The translations under genes and the position numbers were made by a program. DNA of 8,506 bases from contig DATIQT010000027.1 in the NCBI GenBank assembly GCA_035470525.1, positions 1-8,506 on the forward strand. The letters run 5' to 3'. The stretch comes from CALXSC01 sp035470525. Lineage in GTDB: Bacteria; Pseudomonadota; Alphaproteobacteria; Rickettsiales; UBA1997. The notes beneath the pieces were generated by a model. The model searched no databases, had not been told where the DNA came from, and saw only the letters and a list, made by a program, of their open reading frames with translations. Below, one piece after another: positions 1 to 6,421 of the stretch. Each line of letters opens with the position of its first letter. Positions within the stretch are counted from its first letter, which is position 1.

Positions 1-1
1 A

Positions 2-211
2 GTAATGACTGTAGGCATATTAAGTGGAACACCAACAAAGAACTTTACATGTTATTTGAGATTTAAAGAACTTGTGTTTGAAGCACCTGCAGATGTAGTA
101 GGTAAAATAGCTACAAGTTATCAAGTTAATCCTGCAAAAGCACCTAGAAAGATGGATTTTAACATTTTTAATAAAGTTTTAAAAAAATTTAAATACTTTT
201 TATTTTTCTAA
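2..211 (+). CDS. C-terminal part of a phage tail protein (tail tube by position)
   Basis: The reading frame is open from the first bases, so the gene starts before the window; the ATG at 5 is only the first Met in the visible part. The fragment (about 68 residues) contains FKELVFEAPADVVGKIAT and KAPRKMDFNIFN, which look like an ordinary globular protein. The last residues, KKFKYFLFF, are low-complexity and run into the AT-rich edge of the minus-strand cargo. The true phage C-terminus is therefore probably near 170-180, with the rest supplied by inserted DNA. In P2/Mu-like tails the gene before the gpE/gp41 chaperone is the tail tube. I assign tail tube only by that synteny and do not recognise the sequence. 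The gene ends convergently with the GNAT gene at 189-707, and the two overlap by about 20 bases. Confidence 0.45.
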   Translation, partial: VMTVGILSGTPTKNFTCYLRFKELVFEAPADVVGKIATSYQVNPAKAPRKMDFNIFNKVLKKFKYFLFF

Positions 212-707
212 AGAATAGATATTTCGTTCCATTTTTTGTTTTACTAAAATATTTTTTATATTCATTTCTTTTTGCTACTGCAACTGATTTTTTATTTTTT
301 TCATTACATTGAATTAATATATGTAAAAACCCTTCAGAAAATATTTCTTTTTCCAAAATATTTATTGCTTCAGCCATAAAACCATTGCGGGTATATTCAT
401 TACCTAACCAATATCCAATTTCACATTTTTTTCTATATTTGTAAATTTTAATTACTGAAATCATTCCAATAAGTTTATTGCTGATTTTTTCTTTAATTAC
501 AAAAGAATATTTTTTATTGTTTTTCCAGCTATCTTCCATTTTTTTTATTGCTTTTTCTTCATCTTCTATAGAATTGATACTATCAACCCAAATCAGCCAC
601 TCTTTTAAATAGCTTCTGCTATTATTTACTAAATTAAAAAGTTCAACTTTGCTTTCTGCAGAAACTTTTTCTATAAATATTCTTTTTGATTTTATTCTTT
701 GTTTCAT
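189..707 (-). CDS. GNAT N-acetyltransferase, RimJ/RimL type
   Basis: The 172-residue product is the usual length for a single-domain acetyl-CoA-dependent N-acetyltransferase. Features of the RimJ/RimL branch are an early SRSYLKEWL segment (about residues 30-38), a GMISV strand near 81-85, the signature IGYWLG at 97-102, and a late CNEKNKKSVAVAKR stretch (134-147) matching the family's N..S..va.r. The acetyl-CoA loop is slightly degenerate: at YTRNGFMAEA the usual Gln/Arg at the first Q/R-x-x-G position is Thr105, while the Gly is kept. The start at 707 is supported by AAAGGT about 8 bases upstream, which overlaps the stop of the 652-residue gene (713). The two are probably co-transcribed and translationally coupled. 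RimL-type enzymes acetylate ribosomal protein N-termini, and E. coli RimL and MccE also detoxify processed microcin C. The substrate here is unknown. Confidence 0.85.
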   Translation of the reverse strand: MKQRIKSKRIFIEKVSAESKVELFNLVNNSRSYLKEWLIWVDSINSIEDEEKAIKKMEDSWKNNKKYSFVIKEKISNKLIGMISVIKIYKYRKKCEIGYWLGNEYTRNGFMAEAINILEKEIFSEGFLHILIQCNEKNKKSVAVAKRNEYKKYFSKTKNGTKYLFFRKIKSI

Positions 708-712
708 AAAAT

Positions 713-2671
713 TTACCTTTTATTTTTATTATTAATAAAATTATTTATTTCGCAATTTATTTTAATTTTAAAATTGTCTAAATTTTGTCTATTTACTAAT
801 TCAGCAATTCTAAAAGTATCTGGTCTTTTTTCAGCTTGCATATTAAATACTTTTTCATTTGCAACTTTTAATGTTTTGTTTGAATTTATATCTATGGGAT
901 ATTGTAAAGATTCACTACATAATTTTATGTCATTTTCATCTGGATTTGAATTTCTCCTACTATTTTGCCAAGCCTTCCATACATTTGTTTTTTCTTGCTC
1001 ATTTTGTGGCCATTTACTAGGAAAATTTTTTGCATTCATAACAATGAAATTTCTGCCACCCATTCCTATATTTATACTTTTAACTAAAGGATTAATCTCT
1101 AGTAATTTTATAGAAAAATTTTCTATTAGAAGCTTCATTTCTTCTGAATTAATGTTATGAACACAAATTGAAGATATAATTATCTTATCTTTTGTGTCAT
1201 TTAAAAATATTAAGGATTGTCCAATTATATCTTCTTTCTTATTTTTGATAAAAATTCTTCTGGAATCAGGAGAAAAATAATCATAATAAATATAATTAGT
1301 TCCATGTCTTCCTAATGATTCACAATCATCTGTAATCTGTCCAACACAACTTATAAATCCATTATAATACTCTTCATTAGTAACGAATTTTATAGAATAA
1401 TTTAAAATTTCAGATTCAATATTATAATTAAAATTAGTTTGCTTGAAAAATTGCCTTTGATTTAATATACATATAAATTTATCAGCAAATTGTCTTTCAA
1501 ATCTACCTCTTGGCATTCTTCCATTATTTAAATCTCTAAAAAATGTGTTATTATTAATAATATTCCTAACTTTTTCTTCTGAAAAATATCTATCTAGCAT
1601 ACTTCGTAAAATATACTTATATGTATAATCTTCACCAAAATTATATAAATATTTTATTTCATTTTCAGAAAAAAAATATTTTAATATGTTATCACATGAC
1701 TTAAGTTCTATTAATGAACTTTCAATTATTTTAGCACTAAAAATTTTGTACGGATTATCTATAGTTTCAATTCTAATTTCATCTATTTTTTCTAAAAAAT
1801 CACTTCTAAAGTTGGAAGAAAGATAAACATTCTTTTTTTTAAAAATTAAATCCTCCATATTACCCCTGTTATCTAAGTAATTTATTATATCATCAAGATA
1901 ATATCTTTTTGATTCTTCTATTGGATGCATTTCTGTTACATTCACTCTGATATGAAGATGCAAGGTTGATGTTATAGGATCTGTTGGAAAGTGGAAAAAC
2001 ATTTCAACTTTATCTTTTTCAAAATCCACATTATAATCTTCTAATAATTTTCTTTTCACAAAACTTTTAATTTCTCTTAAAAACATTATATGGCTGTGAT
2101 TTAAATCTAATATAGTAACTAAATAATTGTTATTTTTGTCTAAAATTATTTTTTGATCTAAGTTTTTAGTTTTTTGTTCGTCATTCCTTTTTATAATTGG
2201 TAAGAAATCACTATTACTTTTAGTTAAACTAATTCTACTTTCTTTTTTATTAAATACCGATTCTTTAATTTGATCTTCATGAATATAATATCCAACTAAA
2301 TTTAAACCACCTTTAAAATTTTTATAATCTTTTGTATTATTTATAAAATTTTCACAATTAATTTTTTTAATATTTGGTATTAAAATGAAACTATCATTTT
2401 TAGTTTTAGAGTTTAAAAATTCATATAAATGTGGATTTTGCCTTAGCCAATATGTATGAATAGATGAACTATCTTGTAAAATTTCATATATAAAACTAGG
2501 TTGTAGAGAATAAAACTTTTGATATTTTTCCTTTAATTTTAATAAAGATGTCTTAGAAGATAATACAAATTTAAAACATTTATCTGTATTGTATTTTGAT
2601 GTCACAAAAACATTTGTTTCAGTATTTCTATCATATAGCATTGATTCGCAAATTATTGTAGTGGCTAACAT
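713..2671 (-). CDS. 652-residue protein with DcpS-like HIT domain and possible C-terminal GNAT-like region
   Basis: I do not recognise the full protein. Residues about 184-290 resemble the C-terminal catalytic domain of scavenger decapping enzyme DcpS: LVTILDLNHSHIMFLREI is followed by a variable arm, FFHFP (225-229) and TSTLHLHIRVN (234-244). In the H-x-H-x-H histidine triad, H238 and the nucleophile-equivalent H240 are present but the third His is Arg242. N-terminal residues 1-180 are unassigned. Residues about 425-545 (KKEDIIGQSLIFLND, then a strand and NIGMGGRNF) weakly suggest a GNAT fold; this is a low-confidence reading. HIT proteins hydrolyse or transfer nucleotides from phosphoramidates, dinucleotides or caps, so a nucleotide-conjugate substrate is plausible. 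The gene is first in an operon with the GNAT 5 bases downstream. The start is uncertain: the best promoter -10 overlaps this ATG, so translation may begin at Met11 (2641). Expression from further upstream is also possible. Confidence 0.75.
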   Translation of the reverse strand: MLATTIICESMLYDRNTETNVFVTSKYNTDKCFKFVLSSKTSLLKLKEKYQKFYSLQPSFIYEILQDSSSIHTYWLRQNPHLYEFLNSKTKNDSFILIPNIKKINCENFINNTKDYKNFKGGLNLVGYYIHEDQIKESVFNKKESRISLTKSNSDFLPIIKRNDEQKTKNLDQKIILDKNNNYLVTILDLNHSHIMFLREIKSFVKRKLLEDYNVDFEKDKVEMFFHFPTDPITSTLHLHIRVNVTEMHPIEESKRYYLDDIINYLDNRGNMEDLIFKKKNVYLSSNFRSDFLEKIDEIRIETIDNPYKIFSAKIIESSLIELKSCDNILKYFFSENEIKYLYNFGEDYTYKYILRSMLDRYFSEEKVRNIINNNTFFRDLNNGRMPRGRFERQFADKFICILNQRQFFKQTNFNYNIESEILNYSIKFVTNEEYYNGFISCVGQITDDCESLGRHGTNYIYYDYFSPDSRRIFIKNKKEDIIGQSLIFLNDTKDKIIISSICVHNINSEEMKLLIENFSIKLLEINPLVKSINIGMGGRNFIVMNAKNFPSKWPQNEQEKTNVWKAWQNSRRNSNPDENDIKLCSESLQYPIDINSNKTLKVANEKVFNMQAEKRPDTFRIAELVNRQNLDNFKIKINCEINNFINNKNKR

Positions 2672-2697
2672 TGTATAATTATTTTAAATAAAGTCAA
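2670..2697 (-). promoter_or_regulatory. Sigma70-type promoter for cargo block A
   Basis: On the minus strand, TTGACT (2697-2692) is followed after 16 bases by TACAAT (2675-2670). The -10 shares two bases with the annotated ATG (2671-2669), so a transcript from this promoter would begin inside the first codons. That favours Met11 at 2641 as the start, with a short leader that lacks a Shine-Dalgarno sequence. The promoter is divergent from the chaperone gene. Confidence 0.55.
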
Positions 2698-2730
2698 TTA
2701 AATTATTACAACCAAACATAAGGAAAAGCC

Positions 2731-3201
2731 ATGTCAGAAAACAAACTAGAAATATTAATGTCTGAAGAAGAAGCAAATAAATACTTAAACTCATTTAAAG
2801 AGAAAATGGGTTATAAAGACATTTCAAGTATTGTAAAAAGCACTAATAAGACTAATGATACTGAAGAAGACCAAGAAGAGATCAAAAAACTCAAAATCAT
2901 TAGATCAAAACTTATAGAGGGCATTAGAATAGGAATAATACTTTTTGATGAAGAAAATAAAGGTATAACACAAAAACTATTATACCCATATGATTACAAT
3001 GGAATTAAAGTAGAAGAATTATGCTTTTTTAAAAAACTGAAAGTAAAAGACATTAAGAATATTACTCAAGGCAAGGAAGCCGATGTTCTGATTAAGAATA
3101 TTTCAACAATGACCAATGAGAAACAAGAAAAGATAGAAGATCTTGATACAAATGACTTTGATTATACAAGTAGCATTTATGCTTTTTTACAAAAGAAGTA
3201 A
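2731..3201 (+). CDS. Phage tail assembly chaperone, gpE / gp41 family (unshifted product)
   Basis: The 156-residue product belongs by pattern to the P2 gpE / Mu gp41 tail assembly chaperones (Pfam PF10109-type). Its conserved core lies at about residues 88-125, with LLYPYDYNGIKVEELCFFKK followed by the short KVKDIKN segment. An acidic, Lys/Glu-rich N-terminal half (1-70) precedes it, making the protein longer than the usual ~90-100 residues. These chaperones coat the tape measure protein while the tail tube polymerises. The start is supported by AAGGAAAAG 4-12 bases upstream. The next phage gene should be the tape measure, which here has been displaced to 6446 by cargo block B. The gene ends with a programmed frameshift site that gives a longer second product. 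Confidence 0.75.
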   Translation: MSENKLEILMSEEEANKYLNSFKEKMGYKDISSIVKSTNKTNDTEEDQEEIKKLKIIRSKLIEGIRIGIILFDEENKGITQKLLYPYDYNGIKVEELCFFKKLKVKDIKNITQGKEADVLIKNISTMTNEKQEKIEDLDTNDFDYTSSIYAFLQKK

Positions 3202-3332
3202 TTGCAAATGTTGAATATTATTCGCAGTTGCTTCTGTTAAATAATTATGAAATGTTAAGTAATTTATTAAGTTTGAATATAAAGACTATTACGGAATATG
3301 GGGGAATCTGCGAAAAGTTTAAAGTATTATAA
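2731..3332 (+). CDS. Tail assembly chaperone E-E' fusion made by -1 frameshifting
   Basis: If the ribosome slips back one base at 3183-3189, residue Leu153 is followed by 47 codons in the -1 frame from 3189, ending at TAA 3330-3332. The fusion is 200 residues. The extension reads TKEVIANVEYYSQLLLLNNY at first and ends in GGICEKFKVL. It is open and free of stops across about 140 AT-rich bases, which supports real coding. Making a short chaperone plus a minority frameshifted form is the known arrangement in P2 (E / E', slippery T TTT TTG) and in lambda (G / GT). The extended form is thought to bind both the tape measure and tail tube subunits. A normal CDS caller would miss this product because no start codon is needed. 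Confidence 0.75.
3183..3234 (+). promoter_or_regulatory. Programmed -1 ribosomal frameshift signal: slippery heptamer plus stem-loop
   Basis: The heptamer T TTT TTA (3183-3189) lies in the right phase of the chaperone frame (GCT TTT TTA). After a 5-base spacer there is an 11-pair stem: 3195-3205 (GAAGTAATTGC) pairs with 3224-3234 (GCAGTTGCTTC), with nine Watson-Crick pairs, two G-U pairs and an 18-base loop. The pair A3194-T3235 could extend it. The zero-frame stop at 3199-3201 lies within the stem. Heptamer, spacer and stem together form the standard architecture for -1 frameshifting. Confidence 0.8.
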
Positions 3333-3407
3333 TTATTAAAAACGTATAAAATTTATTCTTTGAATCATATTATAAAAATTGTTTATTTATAAAAATAAAA
3401 ATATAGG

Positions 3408-3435
3408 TTGACTTTTATTTTTTAAAATTTAGCTT
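3408..3435 (+). promoter_or_regulatory. Candidate promoter for the peptide gene
   Basis: TTGACT (3408-3413) is followed after 16 bases by TAGCTT (3430-3435), a weak -10. TAAAAT at 3423-3428 is a better hexamer but too close to the -35. A start near 3442 would give a leader of about 26 bases before the GTG at 3468 and an RNA of about 135 bases ending at the terminator. Confidence 0.45.
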
Positions 3436-3439
3436 AGTC

Positions 3440-3461
3440 ACCATATTTAATAATATATGGT
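3440..3461 (+). repeat. Inverted repeat in the leader of the peptide gene
   Basis: ACCATAT (3440-3446) and ATATGGT (3455-3461) are perfect 7-base complements with an 8-base loop. The element lies between the candidate -10 and the GTG start, ending 6 bases before it. It could be a dyad operator at the transcription start or a 5' leader hairpin. It also covers the only weak ribosome-binding bases (GGTAAAG). Confidence 0.4.
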
Positions 3462-3467
3462 AAAGTT

Positions 3468-3542
3468 GTGAAAAAAGATGAAAAAATTATAAATCTTAAG
3501 GTTTGTCAGAATTCATGTACTACATCTGGTTCTTACAAATAG
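3468..3542 (+). CDS. Candidate 24-residue RiPP precursor peptide, GTG start
   Basis: GTG at 3468 opens a 24-codon frame ending at TAG 3540-3542. The first half is charged (KKDEK, then IINLKV) and the second half reads CQNSCTTSGSYK, with Cys13 and Cys17 and a cluster of Ser/Thr/Gly. A charged leader and a small Cys/Ser/Thr core directly upstream of a radical SAM/SPASM gene is the expected form of a modified-peptide precursor; PqqA, at about 24 residues, shows such size is possible. GTG is the only canonical start after the in-frame stop at 3435-3437, and the Shine-Dalgarno sequence is weak. A promoter lies just upstream and an intrinsic terminator 8 bases downstream, so it forms its own short transcript. 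The alternative is that the ~135-base transcript is a non-coding RNA and the frame is chance. Confidence 0.5.
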   Translation: MKKDEKIINLKVCQNSCTTSGSYK

Positions 3543-3550
3543 TTTTAGTA

Positions 3551-3579
3551 GGATACACTATTTAAGAGTGTATCCTTTT
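3551..3579 (+). terminator. Intrinsic terminator between peptide gene and radical SAM gene
   Basis: GGATACACT (3551-3559) and AGTGTATCC (3567-3575) form a perfect 9-pair stem with a 7-base loop, followed by TTTTCATTTT. It sits after the peptide stop and before the enzyme ATG. In peptide-modification operons a leaky terminator here gives much more precursor than enzyme. No separate strong promoter is visible for the enzyme gene, so it is probably expressed by read-through. Confidence 0.8.
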
Positions 3580-3599
3580 CATTTTAAAAATGGAATTTT

Positions 3600-4679
3600 A
3601 TGTTAATAAAAATTAATGATGTTGTATATAATATACATTTTGAGCATTGCCAAATTGAGATCACAGGTAGATGCAATATGAAATGCCAGCACTGTAGGGC
3701 ATGGGAAGAGGCAAAAGTTGATTTGCCATTTAAAGATATAATGAATGTTATGGATTTTTTTGTTTCTGAGAATGGTGGATTTAAAGAGCAGAGGGTTACT
3801 GTTTCTGGTGGCGAACCATTTTTAAATAAAGATTTAATAAAAATACTTAAAGAGATAGATAAACGTGGTATAAAAAATATAATAATTACCACAAATGCTT
3901 CTCTTGTAACTGAAGAAAAAATCAAAGAGTTAGAATCTCTAAAATTACCCAACTTATCTATACAAGTAAGTTTAGATAGTCCAATAGCAAGCGAACATGA
4001 TGCATTTAGAGGATATAAAGGGGCTTTTGAAAATGCTGTAAAAGTATTAAAAAGATGCGGGGAGTCTTCAAATTTAGTATCTTCTATGAGAGTCAGTGTA
4101 AAGCCTGAGAATATAGAACAAATAAAGGATATGGTTGAACTTGCTCTTAAGCTTAATTGTGATAGAATTGGTATAGGCTCTATTATTCCAGTAGGTAGAG
4201 CTTGTTCTAATCAATTGACTATGAATTCAATTCAAAAGAAAAAATTTATAGAAACTATAACTTATTTTAGAAAAAAATATCCACAGTTAGATGTGACAAC
4301 CGAAGATCCTCTTAAGTTTGCACTTGAGGATTTTGATACATGGAAAACTGGCATAAATCAAAATGAAATGCAAGAAGAGTATATAGTTGGTGGGTGCACT
4401 GCTGGTGTCAGTGGATTTAATGTTTCTAGTGATGGCAATATAACTCCATGTGCAGTTTTTTCACAGAATATTACAAATATTATAGGAAAAACTATAAGTG
4501 AAATAAGGGATGAATATAGTAATTCAGAGTTAATAAAGGCTCTACTATTAAGAAAACATTCTGGAAAGTGTGAAAAATGTAAATTAAACAGAATATGTGG
4601 AGGTTGCAGAGCAACTGCTTTTGGTGTTTTAGGCGATTATAATGCTAGTGATCCAACATGTTGGAGAGTACAAAAATGA
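3600..4679 (+). CDS. Radical SAM / SPASM-domain peptide maturase
   Basis: The 359-residue product has the radical SAM cluster motif C25-x3-C29-x2-C32 (CNMKCQHC), the SAM-binding GGEP at 70-73, and a TTNAS strand near 97-101. A C-terminal SPASM domain carries auxiliary-cluster cysteines at C266, C284, C324, C327, C333, C336 and C354, including the family pattern C-x2-C-x5-C followed by GGCRA. SPASM enzymes are mostly peptide maturases acting on ribosomal peptides (sactipeptides, ranthipeptides, PqqE, MftC), so the 24-residue peptide upstream is the natural candidate substrate. There is no separate recognition (RRE/PqqD-like) gene and no clear RRE in the short N-terminus. The start at 3600 has GGA 5 bases upstream. 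The gene overlaps the GNAT gene by ATGA at 4676-4679. Anaerobic sulfatase-maturase type activity is the main alternative, but no sulfatase is near. Confidence 0.85.
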   Translation: MLIKINDVVYNIHFEHCQIEITGRCNMKCQHCRAWEEAKVDLPFKDIMNVMDFFVSENGGFKEQRVTVSGGEPFLNKDLIKILKEIDKRGIKNIIITTNASLVTEEKIKELESLKLPNLSIQVSLDSPIASEHDAFRGYKGAFENAVKVLKRCGESSNLVSSMRVSVKPENIEQIKDMVELALKLNCDRIGIGSIIPVGRACSNQLTMNSIQKKKFIETITYFRKKYPQLDVTTEDPLKFALEDFDTWKTGINQNEMQEEYIVGGCTAGVSGFNVSSDGNITPCAVFSQNITNIIGKTISEIRDEYSNSELIKALLLRKHSGKCEKCKLNRICGGCRATAFGVLGDYNASDPTCWRVQK

Positions 4680-5161
4680 TCATAAGAAAAATATTAGTTA
4701 GTGATGCTTTAGAATTTATAAAATTTTTTAAAAAGATTTTAAGCGAGACAGATTACTTGCTACCGGTTAGTTTTGATATAACTGAAGAAGAAGAGAAAGA
4801 AGTTATAGGAAAGTTTAATGACAATAAAAATGTATTTTTAGCATTAGATGAATCTGATATTGTTGGCTTTGTGGGTGTTACTAAAAATCAAACACAGAAA
4901 CGACAACATGTCGCTGATTTTACAATAGCTGTTTTACAGTCACATCAAAAAAAAGGTATAGCGAGTATGCTATTATCTGAGGCTGAGAAATTTTTAAAAG
5001 GACTTGGTGTTATTAAACTTGAAATAAGTGTTGTAGAAGAAAACGAGAAAGCAAGAAAATTTTATTATAAACATAAATTTTTGGAAGAAGGTGTAAAACA
5101 TAAATCCATGAATATAAATGGAAAATTACATAATGAAATTTGCTTATATAAGTTACTTTGA
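4676..5161 (+). CDS. GNAT N-acetyltransferase coupled to the radical SAM gene
   Basis: The product is 161 residues. The acetyl-CoA pyrophosphate loop is canonical: Q91-K-K-G94-I-A96 after strand DFTIAVL, followed by a long helix (SMLLSEAEKFLKGLG). The later VVEENEKARKFYYKHKF (119-135) is the usual GNAT N..A..FY...GF element. I start at the ATG at 4676, which overlaps the radical SAM stop (ATGA), with GGAG 9 bases upstream; an in-frame ATG at 4658 would add six residues but lies deep inside the upstream gene. Translational coupling to the maturase suggests a role on the same substrate, either N-terminal or Lys acetylation of the modified peptide, or self-protection by acetylating it as MccE does for microcin C. 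The substrate is unproven. Confidence 0.85.
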   Translation: MIIRKILVSDALEFIKFFKKILSETDYLLPVSFDITEEEEKEVIGKFNDNKNVFLALDESDIVGFVGVTKNQTQKRQHVADFTIAVLQSHQKKGIASMLLSEAEKFLKGLGVIKLEISVVEENEKARKFYYKHKFLEEGVKHKSMNINGKLHNEICLYKLL

Positions 5162-5176
5162 AAATATTAGGTAAAT

Positions 5177-6421
5177 ATGGATATTCGTGAACTAATTCTT
5201 ATTTATTGTATAAAAGACAAACTGTCAAGGAGTATAAAAAGATTTGATAAAGATGTTGAAAAAATTGATGAAAAAAGTTTATTTTTATTAAACTTTCTTC
5301 AATATAAGTTTGGTGCTAATAGGTTTAAGTTAGTTTTTTTTGATAAGACAAAAGGGGTGCAAGAGGGGCTTGTTTTAGGTTTTAGTGATATACCAGTTAT
5401 ATATTTAAAAATATCTGAAAGAATAAAAGATATTGAGACTGAATCTTTCTATTTCGATGTATTTGGATCTGATATAGCTACACGAATTAATTTGTACAAA
5501 AATTTTGAATTTGTTATCACAAGTACTGAAGCAATTAGTAGTAAATATATAGATTTTTCTTCATATTGTTCTGAGAATATTCCTGAAAATTTTTTGAAAA
5601 TTATAATTAAATCTATGGTTATTGGGCTAAGAGATATAAGAAGCGATAATATAGTGATTGATTTATCAAATAAAATACCAAAAGCTATTTTAGTAGATGC
5701 AAAACCAGAAAAAATATCTTCAGCAATTAGTTTGAATGGAATTGAAAAAGAATTATTTAAAGCTATCCCAATTAAAACATATGGTGTTTTATTTGGTAAT
5801 GACAAAGTAGATAGCCCTTCATTACATACTGAAAATAGTTTTTTTGACCAAAAAGAATCATTTGTTAGCAATATTTTTGATTTGTTTTTAGCTATTCAAT
5901 CTATTCACAAAGATAATCCTAAAAATATTTTTTTTCCAAGTGCTATATTTGATATTGAAAATGATAATATGAGAAAATTTTTAAACAAGTTGTCAAAAAC
6001 GGACGATATTGAAAATATTATAATTTATTATTTTAACATAATAACAGGAGAGTTAATGAAATATGATGGAAATAAAGATGAAAAGTTAATAATAAGGGAA
6101 TCTTTAGAAAATTTATTAGTAATAAATAGGATATCAAGTGAGTTTTTTGGTAAAGCTATTATTACTGAAATTATTAAAACTGATGTTAATCGGAAAATTA
6201 TTGAAATTGATAAAGAATTATTACAGGATATTGATGGTAAGTATATAGAACTACAAAGCCAATTACCTAAGACTTCTTTTAAAGGATATTCTGTAACTCC
6301 AGATTGCACAGAAGGAGATGTCACAGATCTTGATGATACACATGATAGCATTGATCGCGAGTACAAACTTCAAATTTTAAAAAATGTTCATAAAGTTGAA
6401 CAAGGTATAGTAATTTTGTAA
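5177..6421 (+). CDS. Unknown 414-residue protein with kinase-fold-like motifs
   Basis: I do not recognise the family. A plausible kinase-type core can be read: GFSDIPVIYLKIS (68-80) with candidate ATP-binding Lys78; a hinge-like FEFVITSTEAI (110-120); GLRDIRSDNIVID (150-162) with candidate catalytic Asp153 and Asn158 spaced as D-x4-N; and ILVDA (171-175) with Asp174 in the metal-binding (DFG) place. The order matches PI3K/HipA-like kinases and the kinase-derived dehydration domain of LanM lanthipeptide synthetases. The C-terminal half (about 230-414) is helical and acidic and has no motif I know. It follows the GNAT by 15 bases, with AGGTAAAT before the ATG, so it is the third gene of the operon. 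It may phosphorylate or dehydrate Ser/Thr of the peptide, or act on a host target; this is inference. No terminator follows, so transcripts may run into the tape measure gene. Confidence 0.55.
   Translation: MDIRELILIYCIKDKLSRSIKRFDKDVEKIDEKSLFLLNFLQYKFGANRFKLVFFDKTKGVQEGLVLGFSDIPVIYLKISERIKDIETESFYFDVFGSDIATRINLYKNFEFVITSTEAISSKYIDFSSYCSENIPENFLKIIIKSMVIGLRDIRSDNIVIDLSNKIPKAILVDAKPEKISSAISLNGIEKELFKAIPIKTYGVLFGNDKVDSPSLHTENSFFDQKESFVSNIFDLFLAIQSIHKDNPKNIFFPSAIFDIENDNMRKFLNKLSKTDDIENIIIYYFNIITGELMKYDGNKDEKLIIRESLENLLVINRISSEFFGKAIITEIIKTDVNRKIIEIDKELLQDIDGKYIELQSQLPKTSFKGYSVTPDCTEGDVTDLDDTHDSIDREYKLQILKNVHKVEQGIVIL

Larger units (their letters stand above)
175..2697 (-). other. Cargo block A: DcpS-like HIT protein plus GNAT inserted between tail genes
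   Basis: Two minus-strand genes lie between the + strand tail fragment (ending near 180) and the chaperone at 2731. Their strand is opposite to the tail operon and their composition is poorer in GC: one hand-counted line, 1441-1500, has 14 G/C in 60, against 24 in 60 at 7081-7140 in the tape measure gene. The block has its own promoter at its right edge. The bounds are approximate: the right one is taken at the TTGACT box (2692-2697) and the left one just beyond the GNAT stop. No transposase, integrase or clear terminal inverted repeats are visible. Confidence 0.5.

Noticed and set aside
176..211. A-run/T-run between the convergent tail and GNAT genes as a bidirectional terminator
   Set aside because: Only A-T pairing without a GC stem; too weak to call in this AT-rich background.
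699..1160. Open frame on the + strand with hydrophobic Phe/Leu-rich translation
   Set aside because: Lies antisense to the 652-residue gene; composition is that of a complement of an AT-rich coding strand, with no start signal.
3457..3492. ATG codons at 3457 and 3478 near the peptide start
   Set aside because: Both frames stop after four codons, so they cannot encode the peptide; GTG 3468 is the only usable start.
3515..3565. Alternative 16-codon ATG frame starting MYYIWF within the peptide region
   Set aside because: No ribosome-binding site, runs into the terminator hairpin, overlaps the better-placed GTG frame; kept only as an unlikely alternative.
3584..3952. Open frame on the minus strand opposite the radical SAM gene
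   Set aside because: Shadow of a clear radical SAM coding sequence with intact cluster motif.
4658..4675. Upstream ATG for the GNAT gene
   Set aside because: Would extend into the radical SAM gene by six residues; the ATGA overlap at 4676 with GGAG upstream is the usual coupled start.
5449..6366. Two minus-strand open frames (5449-5871, 6028-6366)
   Set aside because: Antisense to the kinase-like gene, which has a ribosome-binding site and operon position; no independent support.
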